Shown: positions 51,639 through 62,170 of the stretch, piece by piece | How the letters are laid out: the number at the start of each line of letters is the position of its first letter | Numbering within the stretch: position 1 is the stretch's first letter | Assembly (NCBI GenBank): GCA_905250115.1 | Contig: CAJNOI010000108.1 | Coordinates: 71,954-135,953, forward strand | Reading direction: 5' to 3' | DNA length: 64,000 bases | Origin: Adineta steineri | Lineage: Eukaryota > Rotifera > Eurotatoria > Adinetida > Adinetidae | Notes under the pieces: generated by a model | Databases searched by the model: none | What the model saw: the letters and a program-made list of their open reading frames with translations, nothing else | What the model was told of the DNA's origin: nothing | Program-made: the position numbers and the translations under genes

Positions 51639-52101
51639 AAATATACTATAAAGAAAGATTAAAATACTTTATTTTATCTTTCAATAAATTTTCTATTACA
51701 AATTAATATATATATATACATATATTAATAAGTTAACTACCTTCTATTTATAAATCCTATTTTCTGTTTATTTTCAAAAATATTACTCACGAATACTGAA
51801 TGAAATATATTTATTAATAAATTAAATTGATTGAAAAATATCTTAGAATTGAACATATGATAATGTTATAGTATTCTTTTATCGATATCATGATCGATCA
51901 ATTGAGATGATAAAGTTCAGATTATAATCATATTTATGATTGCTATATTACATAAAATCTAGTTTATTTTTTCTCATATCAATATTTAAAAATTTATTTT
52001 AATTCATTAAATAAAATTAATAAGATACAATAGAAATAATTAACAATTTATTCAAATTATTACAGTTATAAGACTTGGAGATTGACGAAATTCTTCTTGT
52101 A

Positions 52102-52401
52102 TCAATTTCCATTACTACAAGCAACGCCAGTTCCAACTCCGACTCCAACCCCAACGCCGACGCCAACAGCTGTAGCAGAAAGTGCTACAGTTATAGTAGT
52201 ACACATACAAAATGAATAAGACACGGAATGAGCAGTAACAAAACTCTGAATATTATCGAGAACATTTTCTATTATGTTGAGTGGCTTCAAAACTACACGT
52301 CCCATCCACTTGTTGAATCGTTCCATACCTTTGTACCACGCCATAAAAGTGGATATGCCTTGTGCATTGCCATCAGTATCATCGAAGTCTATTTCGTCCA
52401 T
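52102..52401 (-). CDS. Small glycine-zipper membrane protein (minus member, copy 3)
   Basis: From ATG at 52401 (MDEIDFDDTDGNAQGISTFM); the frame is open further upstream but the first Met of copies 1 and 2 is replaced by ACG here. It differs from copy 2 mainly in FNKWMGRVVLKPLNIIENVL, where RPFFI is altered. It ends in alternating Gly/Val and ACSNGN. Third instance of the convergent pair. Confidence 0.6.
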   Translation of the reverse strand: MDEIDFDDTDGNAQGISTFMAWYKGMERFNKWMGRVVLKPLNIIENVLDNIQSFVTAHSVSYSFCMCTTITVALSATAVGVGVGVGVGVGTGVACSNGN

Positions 52402-52855
52402 ATCCGTTATTGTTGTCTGCACAGTTCGACAAGAAAAAGGCAAAATAATATTTATAGTATATTTCGTTATGACCCAATAATTTTCCGTGTAATATATTGT
52501 TAATAACGTTTTATATCTCGTAATTATATCCTATGTAAAAATATTTTTTTTATCTCTTTTTGAATCAAACCGAGTCAATAACAACAAAATATACAAGGTA
52601 TTTTCTTCATGCGTGCTTTTTTTTCTAACCACAATGACTCACCTATCATTTTACTTCCTTTTCATTACTTTCATATAAGGTATACGTATATCATGCTATT
52701 TATTTTGTCTTTGATCAATTGTTTATTTGTAAAAACTATTATTTTAATAGTAAAAATAGTAATGCAAGTTTCTATTGTTTTTAGATATTTCGTTTTATGA
52801 ATTGATTGTTTTGAACCGATCTTAATTCTGACTAAAGACTGTATATATAAAACGA

Positions 52856-54610
52856 ACGGGTGTAAAATAAATAGTTCTACATTTCAGTACTTGTCACATA
52901 AACGAAATTATCAATTTGAACGTCGCTTTATGTAAAAGAAGCTCTGAATGAGATATTTAACGTTTCATATTATGATAACTCATTCAGATCAAATTCGATG
53001 GAAAGAATCTGAATAATTTTTTCAACGTTTTTGGCTTCTAGCACTGTTTATATATATATTAGCGACTTCATTAGTAAATTTATTGACAAGAAAACGATTA
53101 TACTTTTAGTAATTAGAAAATATTTTATTTTGATTGATTCTTTTTGAGGAAAGAACAGGTGTTTTTTATATGAATATCAATATTACAAGTTCGAATGTAA
53201 TTTCCTCATTTCATTCTTGATCATATTGATATTTATAATGTAGATTAATACCTTAATATCAAAAATAGGAGAGAAAAGGTTACTTTCGAAGTATAGCTCT
53301 AAAATTTGTTCATTTGCATAAAACTTCTTGATGTGTCAAATTTAATTGATATAACTAAATCATAAAAAACAAAATTTCGAAACTATGTGTACCGTACTTG
53401 TTGCAAAAAAACTAAAATTACACATTTCTCCGACGAAATTACATTTTTTACATTATTAGATCGATTTTATCGAGAGTTCTACAAGTTTTAGAGAATTTTG
53501 CATATCAAATTTTGTTGTTATACTTTCTAAATCAATATTTAAATTTAGAACATCTATATCAGACTAAGAACAGGATAAATTTTTCATTTCGGATATGTTT
53601 TAAAATTTTGTCCTTGTTATAAAGCATTATTTTGTTTTACTCGACGTTAGAAACACACAGAATGAGATTGCATAAAACATTTACATAGTAGAACAGTTCA
53701 CAACTTATCAAAATATTAGTAAACGTTCATCGAAACTCGATTCACTTGGCGCTAGACTGTCTCTAAAAGTTCGGTATTTGACCATCGTGAGTGTATTTGA
53801 ACTCTTTAATCTATATACATTATAGCAAGACTATTAAACTGACAAGCTTATTATTAATGCTTTACAATAATGCAACAACTAAAATTTTAAAATCATCAGA
53901 TTACAATGCATATGTTTTTAAGCTTCTAATTATGAGTATTATTTTATTGAGTTATCGTAGAGAATATTTCGAAGCATCATCCTTTTTTTTAAACATTTAT
54001 TAAAAGTATTTGTCGATAATAATGAACGACATGCTGTGTAATGTACGTAAATAATGTTACATATTAAATTACTTCTCAAAAACATACAAATAGATTTTTA
54101 GTCTTTAATATCTATTGATTGATCTTGATAATAGATCGACTGTCAATAGAAAGGAAAAGTGATGTTTTATTTGTTGAACAACTATTGCTGGAAGATTGAC
54201 TTCTCTAATATTAACTCGTAGACAAGAGACGTTCATAAATGTTACACTGACTGTTCAGTCAACTATACTAGCATTGTTCGAAGTTAAGATCAAAAGAAAA
54301 AAAATACGATTATCATATTAAAATTTGAGTGAAATAAGAGCTCTCTAGCGTGACAGATGACCTCGAATGATGATAACATTACAAAATGTCCACGAGACAT
54401 AGAATCGATTGAAAACAATCGTATGTTCTTAACTGATATAAGAGAAGAAACGAAAAATATCGACCAATATTGTACATAAACATTTAGACGTGTGACTCTA
54501 TTCGTTTCTTCTCTTACCATATATCTACTTCATGTGTCCTTCATCTATACAAAGTAGTAGTCATATGATTGATTTCATAAAATAAATATTAATCATTCAT
54601 CGATACTACT
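52856..54610. other. Spacer before the transporter gene
   Basis: AT-rich with a (TA)n tract near 53050. It contains the left direct repeat 53724-54048. The open frames at 53791-54003 and 54290-54520 are not supported as genes. Confidence 0.45.
53724..54048. repeat. Left direct repeat flanking the transporter
   Basis: Begins CGTTCATCGAAACTCGATTC and shares CTAGACxGTCTCTAAAAG, ATCAGATxACAATGCATATG and TATTTGTCGAT with 56991-57333 in the same order. It may be the remains of a gene fragment (KSSDYNAYVFKLLIMSIILL). Confidence 0.65.
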
Positions 54611-56252
54611 ATGACTATTGTGGGTGATAATCACAATAGTATTGAACTCTATACTATAGAAACAACAAATGTTCAAGAAAATGATACTATTAAAACTAAT
54701 CAATGTAAAATATCTGATGATCCAAATGATAAAAAGCTTCTTCGTAAACTTGATCTTCATCTTGTTCCAACAATGACATTATTTTGTCTCTTAAGTTATC
54801 TTGATCGAGTTAATATTGGACAAGCAAAACTTGTTGGTCTTATGGAGTCATTAAAATTAACAAGTATTCGATATAATGTATGTCTCAGTGTTTTCTTTAT
54901 CACATATGTTGCTTTTGAGATTCCATCAAATCTAGTTCTTAAAAGATTAAGACCAAGCCGATGGCTGCCAACGATTATGATTGCATGGGGTATTGTCATG
55001 ACTTTGATGGGTCTTGTACATTCTTATGGTGGTCTTCTTGCTTGCCGACTTGCATTAGGTGCTGCTGAATCTGGTCTTTTTCCAGGTGAGTTTATGTATT
55101 TGTTTTCATTCTAAATAGATTGATTTGTGTTTAGGTGCTATTTTTTATTTATCTTGTTGGTATAAAAGACGTGAATTATCGTGGCGAATAAGTATACTAT
55201 TTTCTGCATATGCACTAGGTGGTGCAGTTGGTGGTATACTTGCTTTTGGTATCGGTCAGATGAGAGGTATAGGTGGACAAGAAGGTTGGCGATGGATTTT
55301 TTATCTTGAAGGCATGATGACTGTTGTTGTTGGTGCAGCAGCTTTCTTTTTAATCAATGATTTTCCATCGGATCGACCTAAATTCTTAACTGAAGAAGAA
55401 TGTGATCGAACAATTACTCGTTTACAAAATGATGCTGGACCTGGTGCTGGTGAACATTTCAGTTGGAAACAAGTTCGAGCAGCATTTCTAGATTGGAAAA
55501 TATACATTTTTTGTTTGTGTACTATTAGTGTACTTGTGCCATTTGCTTCTCTTTCACTTGTTTCGCCCACGATTATTCATGGTCTTGGTTTTCAAAGTTA
55601 TCGTGCACAACTTATGACTGCACCGCCATATGCATTTGCATGCATAACTACAATGGCAACAGCTTATTTTTCTGATCGATATGCAAGACGTGCTATTTTT
55701 ATTATGTTTTGGTTAATAGTAGTTATTATTTGTTTTATTATTTTAATTGTTGTACAAAATTTAAGTGTTAAATATTTTGCTGTATTCTTAGCAATCGGTG
55801 GTATTTCACCATGTAACTCTATATGTCTTACTTTTTTGTCGTGCAATATTAGTCCGCATACAAAACGAGCAACTGCATTAGCATTTATGTCATCTGTTGG
55901 TAATTTCGGTGGAATAATTAGTGGTCAAATCTATCGATCTCAAGATGGACCTCGTTTTATTCTTGGTCATGGAATTAATCTTGGATTTTGTGTATTAGGA
56001 TTAATTGCTGTTATTATATTATTTATTAGTCTTCGATTAGAAAATCATCGTCGTGATCGATTATATGGTGTTGTATCTAGTAGTAATAGGAAGGCAAGTG
56101 TTGTAACAAAGGAGACGAATAAAGAAGTTGTTGATATTTATTATGGGTGTGGAAGCGAAGAAGATCGACGAAAATGGGGTTATGAACATATGTCAGAAGA
56201 AGAAATTCGAGATTTAGGTGATAAACATACTGCTTGGCGTTATATTCTATAA
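54611..56252 (+). CDS. MFS anion:cation symporter, fungal allantoate-permease-like
   Basis: Two exons, 54611-55085 and 55135-56252, around a 49-bp intron joined in codon GGT; 530 aa. It belongs to the major facilitator superfamily and resembles the ACS family (Dal5/Tna1-like), which in fungi takes up small organic anions such as allantoate, nicotinate or vitamins. Evidence: the N-terminal pattern KLLRKLDLHLVPTMTLFCLL then SYLDRVNIGQAKL, the MFS loop region ending KRLRPSRWLP, RLALGAAESGLFPG in helix 4-5, and WYKRRELSWRISILFSAYAL, with EGWRWIFYLEG; about 12 hydrophobic segments overall. The cytoplasmic C-terminus ends WGYEHMSEEEIRDLGDKHTA, also typical of fungal members. Acquisition from a fungus is likely, followed by intron gain. 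It is expected in the plasma membrane. The substrate cannot be read from sequence. A poly(A) signal lies at 56326-56331. Confidence 0.9.
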
Positions 56253-57879
56253 TTTTTCATTGAATGTTGTATCTGTAGATGTATAATAATACTTTTTTTT
56301 TATTCAAATTGAAATATCACTTTTAAATAAAAAAATAGTGTAATGATTCTATTGACTTTTTTGTTGAGATTTTCTGCACAGTTTAGCATAAAAGGTCTTG
56401 GAAGAATATACTTAAACTATTGCAATATTGTATATTTGAGGGATTAAATGCGTGTGAAATATAAAATTAATCATTGGTTTGATATTTATTCGATACTTAA
56501 AGCTTTTATTTATATTTTAAATTAATCAATTTTTTTGTCAGATTTACGAAATATCTACCCATATTGAAATTGAACAAAGATTAACCATAACTTTGATATA
56601 TTGTAAATTTTTATTTATGATAATTTAATTTGGTTATTTAGTATCGGTTTCTGTTCAAATACTAACGACCCGAAATAGAGATCTCGATGGCAAAGTAGAA
56701 AATCGATACATAAATTCTTTTTTCAATGTGACACGACATAGTGTAACTATCTAATGTACCCATTGTTATTGTCGTTTGGAAAAGATGTCTGATAAAGTTA
56801 TATGAATCTTTATATTTACATTTATTCTTGATTGAAGTATTGATCAGTTTTTTCTGCAGCAAAATAAAATAAGAGCTATACGAATGCGAATCAGCCAATC
56901 AATAATAAAGATAATATTTCTCATTGTTCTGAAATTCTGTTTTCTTCTAGCTTGTCTGCTTCTTTCGCTTTTCCAGTAAACAACTAGCAACGTTCATCGA
57001 AATTCGATTCACTTGGCCCTAGACAGTCTCTAAAAGCTAGATATTTGACGAATAACTAATAAAGTTAAAAAATGCTTTAGCTTTATTAAACTCAATTTTA
57101 TAAAAGTAGGCTTTTAAAGAAAATAGTATAGATCTCTCTAGCATTATATATGAAAATTAATTTTGAACTCTTTTAAAACTATCAGATCACAATGCATATG
57201 TTCTCAACCTTCTAATCCTGGATCTTATTCTATTGAGTTGGCGTACAAGACGTTTCCACACATCATCGTTTTTTTTTCAAATATGCGTTAAAAATATTTG
57301 TCGATGGTGACGAACGACATGCTATATAAAAATAGGAGCACATTTTTTTTCAAAACATGATCATATTCTGTGTATTCAAACAAAACAATATTAGCAAATA
57401 AAAATTATATTATCGAAAATATGCCATAATTACGTGGTCATTTGTATTCTTACAGTCTACGGAGTACTTTTCTCTTTGTGACGCAAATAAATCATTGATT
57501 GATCTTTGTTTATATACATTCCTACTTCATTGAAAAAAAGAAACGAAATAAAAAAAACACGCCCTTATTTACGTAAATATTTTTTTTTACAGTTATGTCA
57601 CTTCTATAGAAAAAGAGTCTTTTATGATACAAATTGGTATTAATACATATTTGTTAATTGTCAAAAATGTTAGAGTATAATTCAACGATTGGTACAAATC
57701 GGGCGGTATTTGTAATAGTATTCTATTCAAATAATGAATGTTATACACAAAAGAGAAAACGAATGTATAAAGACAAGTTTGATGTTAATATCGTATGTGT
57801 ATACGGATGACTAAACACACGTGTATAATCACAACGATATTATTGATTGATGAAACAGAACTACACATATTGACTAAAT
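56253..57879. other. Spacer after the transporter
   Basis: Contains the transporter 3' end and the right direct repeat 56991-57333. The rest is AT-rich; the promoter of the next gene should lie near 57400-57880. Confidence 0.45.
56991..57333. repeat. Right direct repeat flanking the transporter
   Basis: Same orientation and order as 53724-54048, roughly three quarters identical by eye, with small insertions. Both copies have stops in all frames. Confidence 0.65.
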
Positions 57880-60743
57880 ATGTTATCAAAAATCAAAGCA
57901 AAGAATTCGTAAGAATATAATCGTATGAATATTTTCCTTATTAAACTTCTTTTAGAAAACGTAATTCGAAAGATGATAGTCATCGTAATTCACATGTCAA
58001 TGAAAGTCATCATACACCAGAAATAAACGATGTTATTACGTCGAATGATAATGAACGACAACCAATTTCTGACGCTAAACTTCATCGAGTATTTCTTTTT
58101 TTTTTCTTTGTACAAAAAAATTAAATTAAAGTTAATAATTAGAGAAATCCATTGACAGTTCGACAAGAAATTCAACGTTTCGATGATCCTATAGCAGAAA
58201 CAACTCTTGCCGATGTAGAATTAAATGAATTGCCAGGCTTACAAAATACCGGTAAATTTTGTCTATTGAAAATCAAATTTTCTTATTCTATACAAATAGA
58301 ACAATGGAAACGTATTGCTGCACGAATTGGTCAAGTATCACCACCATTATCTCGTCAATATTATCAAACAAATATTTCTATAATTGAATTACAACATGGA
58401 GAAATGTCACAAGTCTTAGGATCATATCGTCGACCAGGACGATCAGAAAATGAACAAGATACAACAGTTACACCTCCAACGGGTTTAAAAACAGTACGTC
58501 GTAAAATTATATTTGGTATAACAATTATTACAATTATACTTATGATTATAGTTGCAATCATTGTTGCAGTTATTTTAGGTGATATTTTTTAAATCATAAA
58601 GATAGTATGATATTTTTATTCTAGTTCGAAAACCTAAACAGATAACAACAGATTATTATTTCGGTTCTATACATGTTCAAGCTGTTTTTGATCCAGTACT
58701 TTCATCTAGTTCATCAACATTAGCTATGAATTATGAACGAGAATTTTGTACATTAGTAAGTTTAAATAAAAATTTTATATCATAAATTTTTGTTTATGAT
58801 TTATTCAAAGATAAAGTTACACTTCGATTAAAAATATTGTGTATTTATATAATTCACTTTTTTTTCAGATCAGTACGACATTATCTGATAGAAAAACCAA
58901 ATATGCAATATTTTATTCGGCATGTGACGTAATTCGTTTTCGTAATGGAAGTATAATTGGTGATTTTGTACTCGGTTTTACACGTTATCAAAATGCAACA
59001 CGACTTAATGGATTTCTTGAACGTACAATACTTTATGAACAATTATTTGGTGGAACTATTTTATCGATAGTATTTAATGCAACAACACAAATCAGTCTGA
59101 ATAATACTGATTATGATACTGATTATGACCAACAAAATGCAGCTAAATCTTTAGCAACTGAAGAAATTGTTTTAATAGATCGTTCAGATAAACAGCAATC
59201 GGAAGTTATAAATACAACAACTGAAAGAGGTTTGTAAATAACTAATAAAAAACAGTTTTATATTATTTCAAATTGATTCTTTTGTCAGTCTATTTAGTTA
59301 TTTTCTTAATATAATACTTAATTAGCCCTGATACGCCCACTTGTAATTTGCTTGAAATTTGAGCGTTTCAAGAAATAATCATTTAAGAACGGTGTTTCGC
59401 TTTCATTGGTTCATTTTATGTCTGATAGATGAGTCGTGTGTTGCCTAATAACGTCACTTAATTTCAGTCCTTCACTGTTGACTTGATGGTAGAAACATAG
59501 AAGTTTCGAAACATCTCTTTTTCGACGGGGGTCCATGTGGACCCCAGGTGGGCGTATCAGGGTTAATACATTATAGAACTAGCTATCATATTAATCCTTT
59601 GAACTTCGGCGACGTCTACAGTGTTGCTAACTCTTCCGGATTTTCCTACTTTTTCTAGATTTTTCCCGGGTTCCGGATTTTAGGTGACTTCAGTTCAATT
59701 AAATTTTATCTATTTGGTTATACTCAAAAAAAATTTTTATTTGACAGCGACTCAGCGGCTTATATTTCTTATGTTTAGTTTATTATATTTTGAATTTTGA
59801 TATATAGAAACATGTGTTTTCTGAAATAGTTAGTGGTATAATTGAGAACAAGATTTTGAGAAATTTATTTTAGCCGGTGGAAATTAAGTGTTAAAAATCT
59901 TTCCGGAATTTTTCGGATTTTCTGACTATCACAGTTGGCATCACTAGATGTCTGGTCATTCTTTAATTGTTTCGAGCATCTTTTTATCATTTATTAGATG
60001 ATTTCACAAATACAATGCTTCATTCTTTCCTGTCTACTTGCTAGTATTACATATCTCTATTCTTTTGTTTGAATTGCTCATGTATTGTTCCCTCGAATAC
60101 TCTTCGATTAGTTTCTTGCTCTGTGTCAAGTTTTAGTTAATCCTATCTTACCTAACTAAATGCTTTCTATTTTCAAACTGTAAAAATAACAATAAGAACG
60201 AATCATAAACTTCAAAAAATTATGAATAATTCTATAAGTTCTTCGATCCTATGTCAATACCTTTTTGTATTGTTAAGTACAGGATATCCGCCTTACCTAT
60301 TCACTACAATAAAAATTATAAACATATATCTTAAATAATAACGACTGAAATCAATATGTTCGTTTTCCTTCTTATTTCTTATTTTTATTCGTTAGTAGAA
60401 ACATCATTACTGATATATAATGACATTTCAATCTAAAACGATTATTTCTACTCCAATAGTTCAATGCATTCATTCATTTTTTTTATTTTTAGCTCAGACG
60501 AATTCCAAAGACACCACAAATCCATTTACATTATCTGATATTTCATCCTTACCAGTAACTACAAACCAATCTAAATCATTTAGTGAACGACAAAATCAAA
60601 CTGAAAATGATTTGCATAATAATCAATCGTCTTATACCAATATATCTTTGACTACCGTAGTATCTCATTCACATAAATCAATACAAACAACAAATTCATT
60701 GAATAGAATATATTTTACACAAAATACAACATCATTAGATTAA
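57880..60743 (+). CDS. Type II membrane protein with SEA-like ectodomain
   Basis: Exons: 57880-57908, 57956-58088, 58143-58251, 58300-58578, 58625-58755, 58869-59229 and 60493-60743. Phases agree; 1293 nt, 430 aa. There is no signal peptide. A hydrophilic cytoplasmic N-terminus (MLSKIKAKNSKRNSKDDSHR) is followed by one transmembrane segment (IIFGITIITIILMIIVAIIV), then an extracellular region whose IHVQAVFDPVLSSSSSTLAM ... VIRFRNGSIIGDFVLGF pattern resembles an SEA domain (sea urchin sperm protein, enterokinase, agrin), including the NGS(I/V)xxxF strand. A Ser/Thr/Asn-rich, probably glycosylated tail follows. SEA domains often self-cleave at G-S; the usual GSVVV site is only partly matched. 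The 48-bp intron 58252-58299 is a multiple of three without stops, so retention would add 16 residues harmlessly. The function is unknown; a cell-surface mucin-like or adhesion role is an inference. Confidence 0.75.
59326..59562. mobile_element. piggyBac-like MITE in an intron
   Basis: Perfect 15-bp terminal inverted repeats CCCTGATACGCCCAC and GTGGGCGTATCAGGG, flanked by TTAG on the left and TTAA on the right, matching the TTAA target of piggyBac with one change. Near the right end GGGGTCCA-TG-TGGACCCC forms a hairpin. 237 bp, non-coding. Confidence 0.75.
59619..59948. mobile_element. hAT-like MITE in the same intron
   Basis: Starts CAGTGTTGCTAACT and, on the other strand, TAGTGATGCCAACT. 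Flanked by 8-bp near-repeats GACGTCTA and GATGTCTG (6 of 8). About 330 bp, AT-rich inside, with TTCCGG motifs repeated near both ends. Only 56 bp separate it from the piggyBac-like element. Confidence 0.65.
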
Positions 60744-62170
60744 TCATCTTTTGAAAATAGAACCAATTTCTCTATGATAAGATAATGATCTAACATATCC
60801 ACTATTCGATAAACTTTTATTATACATCTGACAACTGAATTTGATTCATATTATGATATTAATTATCAACATTGTCGATTGATTGTTTATCGTTAAATAT
60901 GATTAACAAAAAAAAACATTAAAAATTAATTAGTAAATTCAATTCTTTAATTTTTCTTGTAAAGAATTTAATAATAAAATATATTTATTTATTTACAGTC
61001 AAATAAAAAAAGACCATGCCGATTTGTTGATTCATAATTAATTTTTCTATGTCAAATACTAAACAGAAATTATTATAATATAGTCATGTATTGAGACTTT
61101 CATTCTTAATTTTGTCTCAGATGGTTTTTATGTAAATCAAATAAAAAAATATTTAATTAAAGTTAAGAACACATTTACTATTTCTTCAATGGATTAAAAT
61201 TTAATCTTAAGTAAAAATTATGGTTTAGTAGCTTAAAGCTATTAAGGTAGAAGAAGAAAAAATAATTGTAATATTTATGTTTTTTTTATGTAAATATATA
61301 ATGAATAGCTGATTTGTTTGAATAGAACTGTAGACTATATTTTCATCACGATATCAATCTCGTTTCTTTTTTTATTTTAATAATAAATTCATATTCTTTT
61401 ATATGTCTTTAGCTAAGATCGATGTCGGTCGGATGTCAGATCTTATGCACGAAACGTTTCAGACATGCTAGATGTTTTTGTATTTTTACAACTTAATTAA
61501 AAAATAGTTCATAGATGAAAATATTTTTTTTCATTTTGTACTCAATATTCGAATGTTTTATGTCATCATCTAAGTATTATTTTTAGCCATTTTTATGTCA
61601 GAAAAAAAAGAAGAAGAAGAAGAAGAAGAGAACTTTTCACGATTTTATTGTATTCCTCTTTTACTCCCACGCTTTCCACACAACAACATTCATCATTTGT
61701 TGAGTTTATAGAAAAATAACAGAACTGGCAATAACAACAATTGACGTCGGCGACGAATAGTATGCATGCAAACTGGAATACAACTAGTAATGACGTTCTG
61801 AACGTGCTACAGAACGACAAAAAAAAAAGAAAAAAAAGAAGAGGCAGAGAAAAAAAACGGGAACATAACCCATATAGTTTTTTTTTGTAGAAAGAACCGT
61901 TACCATTATTGTCGATGCTATTGCCCCTACCAGTTTTATTACTACTGTCGTCGACGTCGATAAAACGGAAGATGAAAATGAGAGAATCACACTTCTTATC
62001 GTTGACGATGGAACCACAACCTTCAAATGGAACATTCCATCAGTGATAAACGTAAAATACAACGAACTAACTATCATACCAACATGTCTTATTAATAAGA
62101 AACAAAATTTATTCTCTCGTCAAAAACAACCAAAAAAAAAAAAGAATAATAATTTATTTTACTTGAATTA
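60744..62170. other. Intergenic: 3' end of SEA gene and upstream region of the next gene
   Basis: AATAAA candidates lie near 60970. An AGA/GAA microsatellite lies at about 61607-61630 and A-rich tracts near 61820-61860 and 62130-62145. Minus-strand open frames at 61593-62077 are Ser/Val/Thr-rich shadows of the presumed 5' UTR; no gene is supported. Confidence 0.45.

Larger units (their letters stand above)
50255..52855. repeat. Accessory block, copy 3 (shorter)
   Basis: Matches 30220-33110 from the left spacer through the convergent glycine-rich pair, to GATTGTTTTGAACCGATCTT near 52803. It lacks the 300-aa gene and its head-to-head partner. Confidence 0.8.

Noticed and set aside
25055-52855. 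Retroelement or virus-like origin for the duplicated blocks
   Set aside because: No polymerase, integrase, capsid or terminal repeats were seen; the blocks look like segmental duplications of host-type genes.
61593-62077. Minus-strand Ser/Val/Thr-rich frames
   Set aside because: No splice or homology support; they overlap a microsatellite and the presumed promoter of the next gene.
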